Assembly: GCA_035235625.1 (NCBI GenBank) | Contig: CP141145.1 | Span: forward strand, 44,806,668 to 44,870,667 | Reading direction: 5' to 3' | DNA from: Saururus chinensis | Taxonomy: Eukaryota > Streptophyta > Magnoliopsida > Piperales > Saururaceae | Length of the DNA stretch: 64,000 nt | Shown: one piece after another, positions 1 to 11,391 of the stretch | Layout: the number at the start of each line of letters is the position of its first letter | Position numbering within the stretch: position 1 is the first letter of the stretch | Program-made: the position numbers and the translations under genes | The notes under the pieces: generated by a model | What the model was told of the DNA's origin: nothing | The model's database searches: none | What the model saw: the letters and a program-made list of their open reading frames with translations, nothing else

Positions 1-2169
1 AATATTTGTCATTTTTTCTTTTAAAAGCCCTTGGGCTAAATATGGGGATAATAATTTTCCTATTTCACTTTTTATCTAATAAAATCTTACACTAGATTTT
101 AATTGGATTGTGAAAAATAAATCCCCCTATTGGTAAAACGCACTCTCCATATCCAATCAAAATCCGGAGTAAAATTTTGTTGGAAAGAAAGTGGACTAGA
201 GTAATCATTATCTTGAATATTTATTGGGACAAATGTGAATGGATGGTTGGTCACCCACCCCCTCATACTGTTGAAGAAAACCTTACAACGGGTTTTTATT
301 AAACTCTCAAAAGTGGATCCCTATATTGTTAGGGAAGACTCACTTCCTCCATGTCCACTCAAAACCCAATGTAAAATTTTAGTGGATAAAAAGTGGGGCA
401 TGTCCTTTGCGGAGCAAGTGTGCGACCCATTGTCTAAAAAATTGGGTAGGCTGTCCAAGGGGGCGAGCTCCCAAATTATAGGGTAGGAAACTAGCCATCC
501 TATCAGAATTACAATGCATAAAATATTTACAAGATTTTTTCTTTATTTTTTTATTAAATTAAGCAAGTTTATGCAAAAAATTCACTTATAAAATTACAAG
601 CCTGAACTGTGTCACTGAGATATGTCAAAACAAAGCTGAATTTGGTCCATGTCAACATCTAAAGACAACATTAATTCTAGAGCAAGTTCTTTTTACATGT
701 AATTAATTTACAAGGCAAGTTTCGACACGAAAATTCATACTCCCTCGTCACAATATTTTGCAAACGGTAGATCTTATATTTTGCAATAATGCGACACACA
801 ATAAATTTTGAGGTCTTGGCCATATGTTCGGTGCTAAAGAGGTGCTCAATTTGGCCAACAAGGAGGAGTAGCAGCTGATTTCAATAAAAGTCCATGATCC
901 ACCAATTAGTTTTGACATCAGCCAGTCTTGAGGGAATTCCTCGGCCTTACTGGCTAGTATTCGGGATACGTTCGCTATTAAGCCAGACTTGAACTCCATT
1001 TAATTGACTGTCCTTCTTAAGAAGGGGCCTTTTAGGGGGGAGATAAAGCTCAATGTGCTGTTGAGGCACTTGAGGCTACCATGACATGTACTCCTTTCAT
1101 TACTGTACATGATTTTTTGAAGATCTTTAACGTAGAAAATGATGTCACTATATCCCATACAGTACTCATGTAGGATAACCTCCATGTTGCCTTCTTCATT
1201 GGCCACTCGTATATTTCTTACAAGTGTCTATTTATGAGCAAACGATGTTTACCATCGATCGACCAATGTGTCAGAAGTCCTATCTCTAAATTTGTCAATT
1301 TATTATCAGGTCAAACAACTTAAATCTTAAATACTTTGGAGCAGCGAATTTCTACTTCAGCTTGGTAGCATGGCTCTCCAAGCTGCTTGGATATTATTAT
1401 GAATTTGTCTATGAGAACGGAAGTGAGAACTTGGTTGTTGTTTTCCACACTCCTGTCTTCATGAGCTAACCTCATTACCAATTTACCTTGCACTCTCTCG
1501 GCTCATATTTCCTTTTCTTTTTTACTAGTAAGAAAACACATATATTGTGCAAAGCATCTGTAACCCTCAAGCAAAAGTAACTTAATTTGGTACGTGCATA
1601 AGCATTTATTTTATTTGTAAATCCTCTTCTTGAACTAATATTTTTGCAACTACTAATCGTTGGTGTTACTCATTCGCTTTAAGAAAGACTTTTGTAATTA
1701 TTAGATAACTTTAATTCAGTAATGCATTGTTTACAATTTCTTAGATGTTTGAAACATAAGTTCAGTCTCATAACTCAAAAATAAAAAAGAATGGTTAATT
1801 ACGAATGTAAATTCACCGTTTGCTGAAAGAATAAGTAGTTCACCACCACCCTCTTAGTCAGCTTCCGGGGCTGGTCTAAAAATAATAATAATAAATTAAA
1901 ATTGAGTCTATAAGCCAATAAGGTCTTTTGGGCATGGCCCATAAGGCTACCATGCTCATAAGCTCATAAGGCCTTATAGAACTCAGCTCGGCTCAATAGA
2001 CCTTGACCAGGCCATGTTTGGGCCCACGGGCCTCAAGTCAAGGCCCAGCATAGACCTAGCCACATACGGCCCAGACCCTATTGTAAATGAGCCTCATCCT
2101 TTGCCACCTATAGTAGACATCCAGTGTTTATGGATAGATGGGGTTGGATAACTAAAACAAGAGGATGGG
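1..2169. other. gene-free AT-rich flank
   Basis: No convincing gene. The minus strand of about 748-1206 has two consecutive open stretches of 83 and 68 codons that match no family I recognise and show no splice signals or domain motif; they may be a very old gene fragment. The rest is AT-rich sequence with short homopolymers. Confidence 0.5.
1905..2100. repeat. GGCC/AGGCC-rich interspersed repeat
   Basis: A GC-rich island in AT-rich DNA made of short iterations of GGCCC, AAGGCC and GGCCTT words. The same texture recurs at 36700-36965 and 56640-57060. Such runs are common in non-autonomous plant hAT-like repeats, but I could not define termini or target duplications here. Confidence 0.3.
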
Positions 2170-2642
2170 TAAGGGTGTAAGCGGATGGATGCGGACCATT
2201 TTTATGCATACCATGTATTTGTCTATCCATGCTCTCACGAAACGGATGGATACATCTAAAATAAAGGTGAAGGTTTGATATAGACTACTTTGTTCTCAAA
2301 TCAAGCGTGGTTAGTAAAAAAATTGATTAAAACATAAGTTATAATAATAGTGAGATAGTCTAATATAAAAAATAAATAAATGATAATGCTATGGAAGATG
2401 TGTGAGAGTATAACATGTATTTTTTATAATCGTTTTTGTGAAAATTAACTATGTGATATAGGCCACTAATTTAGCATAAATTGAAAAAAATAATAGTAAT
2501 AAAATATATAGTTGGCGAATCTAGACAGGTGTGTACACGGACAACCCTTGTTCGTGTTTGTCTACATTAGGGATAGAAGAAAAAAAAATTATCCATTTTA
2601 GTGGAGACAAACGCGGACAAACAGACGTCGTTTATAGTCCTA
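2170..2642 (-). mobile_element. non-autonomous hAT-type MITE, copy 1 (older)
   Basis: This 473-bp element is the reverse complement of the element at 27476-27996 along nearly its whole length: GTCCG-rich ends and an AT-rich core with shared words. The ends are decayed versions of the TAGGGGTGTAAA inverted repeat. The flanks AGGATGGG (left) and GAGATGGG (right) look like an 8-bp target-site duplication with two differences, as expected for an old hAT insertion. It has no coding capacity. Confidence 0.7.
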
Positions 2643-5600
2643 GAGATGGGGAAATAGTCATCCTTATTAAAATTCAATTACTTTTTTGGATGATAGATTC
2701 ATGTCAAATCCTATTTGCTTTGTTTAGTTTCAAATTGTGAATGCTATAATAAAAGTCCTATTAGACATTGTAGCATCCAAGTAGAACATATGCATATTTG
2801 AAGAGGATGTCTAGCCCAAGCTGCAGCTCCTTCGTGCGACATCATATCATGGCACTAGCAAAATAACACACTGAATCAAGATTTAAATATCTATATTGGC
2901 AAGTTCTTTATATAGTTCTAATGCAAGGATGAACCATTTTAAATTTTGTTGTTATTCTATGTCATCGAGAGGGATTTAATTAAATAATTATTAATGTTGA
3001 AGAAGGTTTTCTCCATAAGCAAAACACAATGGTACTTGTTTCATTTCTCAAGTTCTTCATGTTGTGGTCACATGCAAAATGTACACAATACCACAAGAAA
3101 CCTTCTTCTCCAATTTTTTAAAATGGGACCTTTTAATATGCACCCAATGCATATCGGCCGCCGGATAATGATCCGGCAGCCCGTGTTTTTAGGGGGTAGG
3201 TAGGTTTTTATTTTAAAACCTACTTGCCCTAGGAGCCACTCAAATGGATCGTGATCAAGTAGCTCCGAAGCACCCTAGCGCACATGCGCCCCAACGCTTT
3301 TTCACTAAAATCCTTTTAAAATGCTATTGACACTTCAAGCTATATTAAAAACAAAGTAGGACAAAACATAAAACAATATCTTCCTTAGTGTCTTATTTCT
3401 CTCTCTTCCTATACAAGATCTTCTTTTTGTTATTTGAATGTTTTCTTCTCTCACATTTCCTATCCACAATCTTTTTCTTCTTTATATATGAAAACTTAGC
3501 ATGTTTAGGAACAAATTCACGAGCTTCATGCAAGTCATAAAAAAAAAATTAAAGTAAGATGATTGCTAGTCACACCCCAATTTTAAAAAACTCAAAAGTA
3601 AAACTATTGTTTTACAAATAGTTAAAAAATCAAGGGTAAAAATCAAGTGAAAGCCCTTGATTTTTTTTTGTATTTTAGAATTTATATTAGTATGAAATTT
3701 TAGTTTGATTAGGTAAGAAATTTGTCAAGCAAGTAATCAGGTACGCGAACCTAAGTCGGGCAAGGCACATGCAGTGTTTGAGCGCTAAGTTAAGGATGAT
3801 CTCATGATGATTTGATTTTATTTTATTTCTCTCTCTCAGCTATGTAGATTTTGATTTGAATAAGAATGTAAGGAGTCCAAAGATAGTTGGAGTCTACCCA
3901 ACCTAGGACTCCTCCCATAAAGGAGCTCCACACCCCCTCCTCTCTTTGTAGAACCGCCACCCCCTATCTCCTCTTTCTCTATGTAGCCGACCCCTCTCCC
4001 CTCTTCTCTTTTTTTTCTATCTTCTTTCCATTGTTTCCCCTCTTTATTTTTCATTATTTTACTAATTATTTTATTATTTTTTATGAGATTTTGTGAACAC
4101 CACCATTGAAAACACGTGGAAATACCTTTGCCTTTTAATTCTCACTATTTGAGGGTCATTTTGAAAATTATTTCTCAACCATAGAAATTGTGAGTATAGA
4201 AATCGTTCCAAGGTAAGGAAAATGGAGTTTTCCTTGAATCTTGAAAGCATAGGTGAGGCCCAGAATGAGGTAATTTAACTACAACATTTTCTTTTTTACT
4301 CAAATACCATATTTACTATGGTAACCCTAATAAGTCCACAATTTTACATTTCTTTTAACAACCATGGTGTGCACTGAAACATGGGAGGCACTTTCGAGAA
4401 GTCATTGAAAGTATGCAGTAATTATGAATATTTTATTTTGTCCAAGTTAATTACATATTATTACTTGTTAAGGATATGTTAATAATTAAGGTTAATTTAT
4501 GTGGCATTTGTGAAAAAGTTAAGGACAAATTTGGTCTTTTTTTTACAAAAAAAGGGGAACTAACCTTCCAACTATTTAGAGTGGCATGGTTGATTATGGT
4601 TTGGCCCAGCATACAAGGTATACTCCCATGATCCAATTGTTGCACCAATTATCCATTAATTCTACATCTTGTGTTAGGTTTGTTTGCATTTATAGAAACT
4701 TGATCTTATCGAATAGACAACGACTTGTCTTAGGTGGTGTCCAATTTGTGTGGAACTGTTCTTCCTCATTTTCATACCTACCCTTTTCCAATTCCAGACC
4801 ACAAGGGATATTTTGTTAAAATTAATGTCATATTTGACTTTTCCCTTTTATGTCCACTTTTGTCATTTGTTTTCTTTAGGTATGGTCAATATTGGAAGTT
4901 TATAATTTCTCGAGAACGTAGGGTAAATGGAGAAAAAGATGAAAAGTTTGTCACCCCCCGTTTAAGCTAGCCAACCCCACCTATACACAGTCGACAGATA
5001 TCCATCGTCTGGATTTACACAGGCAATGAGTAGGCTAGACAAAATCGTTGTATAACTTCTTCTATTTCTTGGATATCCACTGATTTGATTGTCTTAAGGG
5101 TGTAAGTTGGTTAAAAGAAGGGGTGACAAACTCCACATACATGGAGAAAAGGGCAATACGTTGGCAGCCCTTCTTCTCCCTTGTTTTGGAGTTTAGCATG
5201 AAGCATACATCATCCCCTTCTATGCACTTGGTGCCACACATGAAGAGATACTTAATTTGTAATAGTTGTGTCTACTCCCCATTCTCAACATTTTTCACAT
5301 ATAAAAGTAATTTCTCTAAACTTCATACTATGTGCACCCTCAGTCCTAATATTAACTATGAAGTGTCTCATTTGGAAAAACTTATGTAAGATAAGAAATA
5401 CCTTATACTACAAAAGACAAAATTGTTACTAATTCTTCACTTTTTTTAGGGCACAAAAAGATAAAATAAAAATTATAGACTTAGACTCTCACACTCTTTT
5501 TATTACGGGAAGACTCATATTAGAATCTTTCCAAATGATCCGATACTTAGTAGGGGATTAGTGGGGTGCATATAAACTCATTCTATAAGATTTTTTATTT

Positions 5601-6255
5601 TGAAGTGAGGCATTTAAATAATGTGAGAGACAGAGGGAATATATAGAATATGTCAATGGTATATCACTTGATTATATGCTTATACTACAATAAGCACATC
5701 TATACAATGTTTAACGATCGTTCGAAGTGCAAATCTGGTTGGCAGTGTGAAGCTGAACAATGATGAACGCGATAGGCTTGGAGTTGGATCATGATCAAGA
5801 GAAGGCTACGTACGTTTTCTTCCTCTCCATTTGCGGAAGCCTAATTAACTGGTCTCTAATTTCTAGCACTTAACAGGGCGAGAGCGAGAAAGAGAGAGGG
5901 GGGAGGAGGACAAGGGGAAGTGTGGGCTCTCGATCGGTTTGCATGCCAATATTTGAAGCCAGCCTGCAGAGCAGAGTACTGATAAATGATAATCCAATGA
6001 ACTACACAAAAGCACGCCTGATAGGTCCCTCTCACATCTATCTCCTCCATTCCGAATAATCAAACCCAGCAAAAAATAGGGAGAAAAGAATGAACGGTGC
6101 GGGCCAGTCTCTGACTTCCACTATATCAAAACAAATTGTAAACAAATGAAAAAGGGTTCGGTTCCTGGATCCACGCCCTCCACACAATAGCCCCCGCTCT
6201 GGAAACCAATTATTCCTTTTTAATTTAGAAAGGTGGTGCCAGCCCCTCTGCAATA
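2643..6255. other. gene-free region
   Basis: AT-rich DNA with no supportable gene. At 3191-3230 a GGTAGGTAGG/CCTACTTGCC inverted repeat can form a small hairpin. About 3836-4090 is strongly pyrimidine-rich (C/T runs) and opens a short frame on both strands; it resembles untranslated LTR sequence rather than a gene. The stretch 4450-5390 has only short shadow frames. Confidence 0.45.
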
Positions 6256-6428
6256 TACTCTCTCCCTTTTATATTAATAGTTATATTTAAAAGATAATAA
6301 TTTTTATTAAATGGTGAAGTACAAGAGAAGAAAAAATAAACTTATAATACCACTTTATATTTTTCAAGTGATAATAGAGTAACAATTATTTTTTCAATGG
6401 AGTTATTAATTTAAGACGAAAGGATTAT
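6256..6428 (+). mobile_element. Stowaway-like MITE
   Basis: It begins TA-CTCTCTCCC-TTTTATATTAATAG and ends with the inverted form (AATTTAAGACGAAAGG-ATTA). The interior words (TTTATTAAATGGTGAAG, ACAAGAGAAG) are shared with 35693-35897 and, inverted, with 55919-56108. The short TA target and the terminal CTCCCTCC-type repeat point to the Tc1/Mariner-derived Stowaway group. It lies about 0.44 kb beyond the stop codon of the bHLH gene. Confidence 0.7.
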
Positions 6429-6867
6429 ATATTCAAGAGGAACAAAAGCTTCCACATCATTCCCTCTCCTTTGTCGTTTATACCTTCTTCTACCAAATTC
6501 AACAACTAACAACAATTTCAATCTGAAGTAATCCCAACTTCTGCTAAATTTAGCGCCTGTATTACCTGCTCTCAACCAGTCTAAAACTAGATAAATAGGT
6601 TATTATATTGTACCATTATTATGAGTGATTATCTCCTCCAGCAGTCTAATCCCTGTCACTGAAGGGTCATCACTTCTTTTGTTGTCCATGTTTTCCCTTT
6701 TCTTTTTGGGTTTTGTTTTCCCTTACAGACTGTCCGTCATCAGATGCTTTCGAGGGGGTATCGCCTTTTCTCTCTTTTGATCCTACCATCCCTACTTGAC
6801 TAGGGTTTGATAGAATTCTTCTCCAAGAGAATCAGTTCCTCCTGAAAACGCTAACGTGTGTCTCGAT

Positions 6868-9397
6868 CTACCCGAACGTTCCTCCAAATGTTGGGGTCCA
6901 GAAGTCAGCTGTGGTCTCATTGGTAACCGAGAAGGTGTTCGAGATGGGAACCAGACAAAGCCCCCGGCTCCGAAGATCTTGCTTTGCTCCTTCACCATCC
7001 TTTGTTGATATATCGTCATTCTGCAAGTTATATATGCAGCTATATATGAGTTGGGGGTTCACACAAAACTTCGGAGAGGCCATTGAATAATATTAATTGT
7101 GAAACTAAATTAACTAATACTGCAGAACCCCTTCATCATTCTGATAAATACCTGCTGATGTTGCATGGGACCTCCGCTCTTCATATATGGAGTACTCAAA
7201 ATCTGAAATTCACATCAGGGAACAATTAAATTGGTTGAGAAGTGATCCCTGAGCCTTGCCAGCCTAAATACCTAATTAATCGTTGATTCTGTACAAAGCT
7301 AGAGAGAGACTTACACTGACTTGCTCATGGAGGAACTTGATGTACTCGATGGCTTCATACAGAACAGATGCCGTATCAGTCTGAAAGGAGAAGTTAACTA
7401 AATTTAACCAACCACCGACGGGCTTCCTAAAGAGGTTTGCTTTAAAGAATATAATGTACAGACTACAGTGACATTTGCAAAAGTAAAGGCAAAATTCTGA
7501 AACCTACCTTTCCAAAAGGCGAAACTAATTGCTGAAGCGCAGTGATTCTGTCGCCTAATTTCTCTTTCCGGACCTGAAAAAGGGAGCTTAAAAATTCTCA
7601 CCCATTTCTGCAACAGAGATACAACTCAGAATTCATATCATTTTGGAAAGTCAAAAAATCTTTCGGACCTTAAACGTGGGCAATGGTGACGGTGTTTCCA
7701 CCCGAGGTCTTTTGAACGAGGGTTCACTGGTCGCTTTCTTTGTCACCGAGCAGGAGTCGCGAACTTCCTCAGCATTTCTCTGAAACCATGGCAAAAATTT
7801 GGTCGCTATTTAGTTGGATATGGGCATCCAAAGAAACTGATATGATATTTTCGTTGAAGAAAAAATTGAGTGGACATTTGTTGTTTATGTTTTTTTACCT
7901 TAGCACTAAGACTACTACTGCAACCTGGTTTTTCTTCAAAAACCTGCGTGAGGAATTGGGGTTGGGGTGACGAATACATACTCCTCCTATCATCATTTAC
8001 GGCCGATACTGCTGGCGCTTGGGGGTTCCAAAAGGAAGTGTTATTGGAGAGGTGCAACTGGTCACTGGCAGGTTGCTTTGCAGGAGAGGCTTTCAAAAAC
8101 TGAGGAATTTTAGGCCAAGATTGCGGGAAGTCATTTGAGCTCATGTGATAATTTGTTGAGGTCGAATAATTCACAGTTTGATTCTCAAAAGAAGTTTGAT
8201 GAGATAGAGAATCGGGTTCGAACAACCCTTGAAGCAACGCTGATGGGTATCCGTAGGAAGCTGAGCTCATCGAGTAAGTGTTGGATGGATGGCTCTGGGT
8301 CGTCACTGTACAGTCGCCGGTGTTCGAGTTCGATCTTTGTTGTTCGAAGGCAAAAGCTTGGTTCTCTGGCTTGAATGCATTCAAGGAGTCTTCCGCGCTA
8401 GAAAAGCCACTAGGGATCCAATCCTTTTGGACTTGTCCGGAGTCTGTCGCACCTTCTTGCCTCAAATTCTGCCTTGACCTCAGTTCTTCTTGTAGCATGG
8501 CATGGAAATTACTTTCAGCTCTTCCGCTACTTCGACTGCAAAAGAGATATAGAATTATGACACTTACCAAACAAAAAGTTAACTTCGTATTGTGGCGTGT
8601 GTATTATATATAGCTTAAATTTTTGTTTCCTCTCATATGCTCGGAAAAGAATTAAAACCAACACGAGATCATTCAAGCACTATGTGGTTGATCTTTGAGT
8701 CAAATATTCTAATATAAAATAAAGCAAAAAGAGTAGTATTTCTCAACAATCAGCGATATTCGGATCAACAATTCTACTATGAAAATTATTGGATTTTATT
8801 CTTTTATGCAATAATTGGTTAGTGGGGAATATAGACTAACCATGAAAATCTGCACTCCATAGATGACAGGTCTAAATCACTATGAAAAATGAACAGTATG
8901 ATCACTTTTTTTCTTATGAAAAGGGAAGATATATATATTTTTTTGGTACAAGAAAAATGAAGATAAGTTGAGATTATCTTGGAAAGTGAATCGACACACA
9001 AGAAAGATGGAGCTTAGAGCTGGAGTCCTAAGTAATTAGAAGGAAGCTGATCATGTGAGAGAAATTGCACTCACGGTAGAGCTGGGTTCCAATCGATCGT
9101 GGGCGTTGAGAGGCCAAACCCCGACATGTGCAGCGCTGAATCCATCAGTACGTTACTCTCCGCGACAGATTCCGGTGTCTGTGCTCTATGGCGATCCTGA
9201 AAGCTGATTGGATTACCAGAAACTGAAGCAGCTTCTTGGCAAGAAGACCTGGCCATATCAGTAGCCGAGGATGACCACCCAAAGCTCCCCATCTCACTGA
9301 GACTTGTCGAACATGGAGAAGAAGCTCCGGTGAAGGGGGTTCGAGAGGAATTCCACCAGTTGCTGCTGCAGATTCCAGTCTGAAACTCGTCCGCCAT
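6868..9397 (-). CDS. bHLH transcription factor, bHLH112/bHLH123-like (7 exons)
   Basis: The minus-strand CDS joins 9397-9075, 8535-7899, 7779-7669, 7573-7508, 7380-7315, 7202-7152 and 7020-6868. All introns are GT-AG, the frame is continuous, and the product is 468 residues. It starts MADEFQ; a TTG-initiated extension of two codons was ignored. The N-terminal two thirds are Ser/Asn/Gln-rich, as is usual in this family. KRPR lies at residues 343-346, followed by the family's proline-containing atypical basic region (ETPSPLPTFK) and the HLH (KLGDRITALQQLVSPFGK, then SVLYEAIEYIKFLHEQV, about 361-401). The C-terminus has the diagnostic DLRSRGLCLVP and TADFWTPTFGG blocks. Relatives are nuclear regulators of stress, root and proanthocyanidin programmes; Arabidopsis bHLH112 is reported to bind non-E-box motifs. 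The exact orthologue is uncertain. All conserved blocks are intact. Confidence 0.93.
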
Positions 9398-9505
9398 GGC
9401 CAACTAATTAAGCGACACAAGAGGGTTTTTACACTGCGGTATGTTCCTGATGGAATAGTCAGGTCAGGTTGGGATTGGATGATGAGGAATGAATTGGTTG
9501 GACTG

Positions 9506-9514
9506 CTTATATAG
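9506..9514 (-). promoter_or_regulatory. TATA box of the bHLH gene
   Basis: On the minus strand the sequence reads CTATATAAG, about 110 bp upstream of the ATG at 9397. That distance fits a TATA box with a 5' leader of roughly 80 bases. No competing TATA element is closer to the start. Confidence 0.6.
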
Positions 9515-10871
9515 GGCAGACCTTCGTAGTGGGTGTACGGGCAGGGAGGAATCGCTGGGATGACCCGGTTGACATTTCACTTCCAGAGTACTTGATTCTT
9601 TGATTAGACCCATCAAATTTAAACAGTCGGTTTAAAGCCTTCCCCTTCCTCCCTCTTTATTTCCTTCCTTTTCCATAAAGATAAATATCATATTAAATTA
9701 ATGTTCCTATTTATCGTGTTTGCACCTTTTTTTCGCTGAATATTGTATCGTGTTTGTTCTTGTTATCGTTACTATTGTGATCATCCTTATAAAAAAAATT
9801 TGTCATCAAAAGTTAATGTATGATTAGTATTATTATAGTAGCTTGTGAATAAAGCAACATGATTAAATGGTTTACATACCTGCCACGTTGAAGAGGGTGT
9901 ACTCTACTGATGCTGGCAGCTGTAACAGGTGTAATAGGTGGGTCTCTGGCAGTCGTTGGGCTTAAGCTAAGCCGCCATCTTTGTTCTGGCTAATTGGGCG
10001 AGTACTTAAAATATTGGCAAGAAGGCGAGTAGATAGAGGGTCATCCGGGAAAAATTAAAAATTAAGACAAGTCCTTTTTTATATAAAAAAATTTAGACTC
10101 AGGTCAAACCAACTCTAGTTGTGGTTTTCTTTTTTAAATATAAGAAAGAAGAAATGTGATTGGTTGAATAACTTTTGGTTGCGGTCTGTGCGTCATCAGA
10201 CTGAGAACTGAGACGAAGGCTTAACTGCTTAGCCAATGATTAGATCGCTGCAGTTATTCCTTTTATTTGTTTGTTCTTAACAAGGGGTCCTCCGACTTTC
10301 TTTCTATGTCTTACCCAAAAATCGAAGATTGACTTGATCTGTTTCTTCTTAACAAGGGGGCCGGGGTGTACAGACACTACAAATAAATTGCTCGCCAAGT
10401 CACGAGTTATTTTGCAGAAACCATTATAGGTTGAAGGTCCAATAAATGGAGATGCATGGAAATGGGAAGCGCAAGGTCATTATTTTCGTCCTTGCCATGT
10501 ACATCCTGGTACCTGTGTGTGTATGAATGGAGATTATGCCTGAAAATCTCGTTTTCAAACAGCTCAATCCCGTGTGAATGCAGCGACTTACAAAAGAGTG
10601 CAGAAGGACACCACTACCAGAATTTGCGTGGCAGAATTCGTGGTACGTAATTATTTGCAGCAATTAATCCTGATCTAATTAATTGATTTGTTTAAAAAAA
10701 TTATTGACAAAGAACTGTTTGCGGTAATAAACTAAGATTTGGGTCCCCATGCTCATATAGTCATATTTAAATAATTGAGATAATATACTTGTGATGTTTA
10801 TCATTTGATAATATACTACTAGGTTAGCGTAATCACTTTGGTAAAAATGTGCTCAAAGGTGGCAAATCGTG

Positions 10872-10898
10872 AAGAGGGGGAGGGGGGGGGGGGGGGAA
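10872..10898 (+). repeat. poly-G tract
   Basis: An almost uninterrupted run of G (more than 20 G in 27 bases, broken by single A residues). It could form a G-quadruplex or be a slippage-prone microsatellite. The exact length in the assembly may be unreliable. Confidence 0.7.
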
Positions 10899-11220
10899 CT
10901 TGGGCAGAGACCAGGTGCTTGACTTAGGCGAATACGTCATGCTTATGACCAAAGGGTCAACGTGGGTCCCAAGTGAGGAGCACGCGCGGGACGACAGGTA
11001 GGGCCCAGCGAGTAGTCCCCGCCATAGGAAAAAAGAGTCAAAGGGCGGAGGGCGATGGCGTCTTCTTCAACTGAATCATTAGACGTAGCAAACACGTACA
11101 CCTCCCTCTTCCGCCCACCCCTCTTTTTACCTTTCTTCTCTCTCTCTCTCTCTGCATTTCAATCCCTTCCTTCTTCTTCGTATTCAAGTCCAAGTAGAAT
11201 TTGTGGAGAGAGAGCCCACC

Positions 11221-11391
11221 ATGGTCGCTGTTACCCTCACAGTCGCTCTCGTGATTGCCGCGCCCGGCTCCTCTTTTTTTCTTCCACTCTTTGTCGAGTC
11301 TCTCTCATTTTATTTTAACCGTTTTCACTGCCTACTTTCTTCTAGTTTTTCTTTTTTTCCCATTGCCTTTTCCCTTCCCCAACAGAAGTGA
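11221..11391 (+). CDS. small ORF, doubtful, signal-peptide-like
   Basis: The ATG at 11221 sits in a strong plant start context (CCCACCATGG). It follows a CT/GA-repeat leader-like region and opens a 56-codon frame (MVAVTLTVALVIAAPGSS...) ending at 11391. The first 18 residues are hydrophobic and could be a signal peptide or membrane segment; the rest is Phe/Ser-rich and low in complexity. I recognise no family. It could equally be the 5' end of a spliced transcript or chance, because the surrounding sequence is pyrimidine-rich, which favours Phe/Leu/Ser codons. Low confidence. Confidence 0.18.
   Translation: MVAVTLTVALVIAAPGSSFFLPLFVESLSFYFNRFHCLLSSSFSFFPIAFSLPQQK

Noticed and set aside
748-1206. 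Minus-strand frames as a possible gene
   Set aside because: No recognised domain, no splice structure and short length; kept only as a remark in the flank entry.
8135-8613. Plus-strand frames of 62-111 codons opposite bHLH exon 2
   Set aside because: They lie antisense to a well-supported exon and show no domain.
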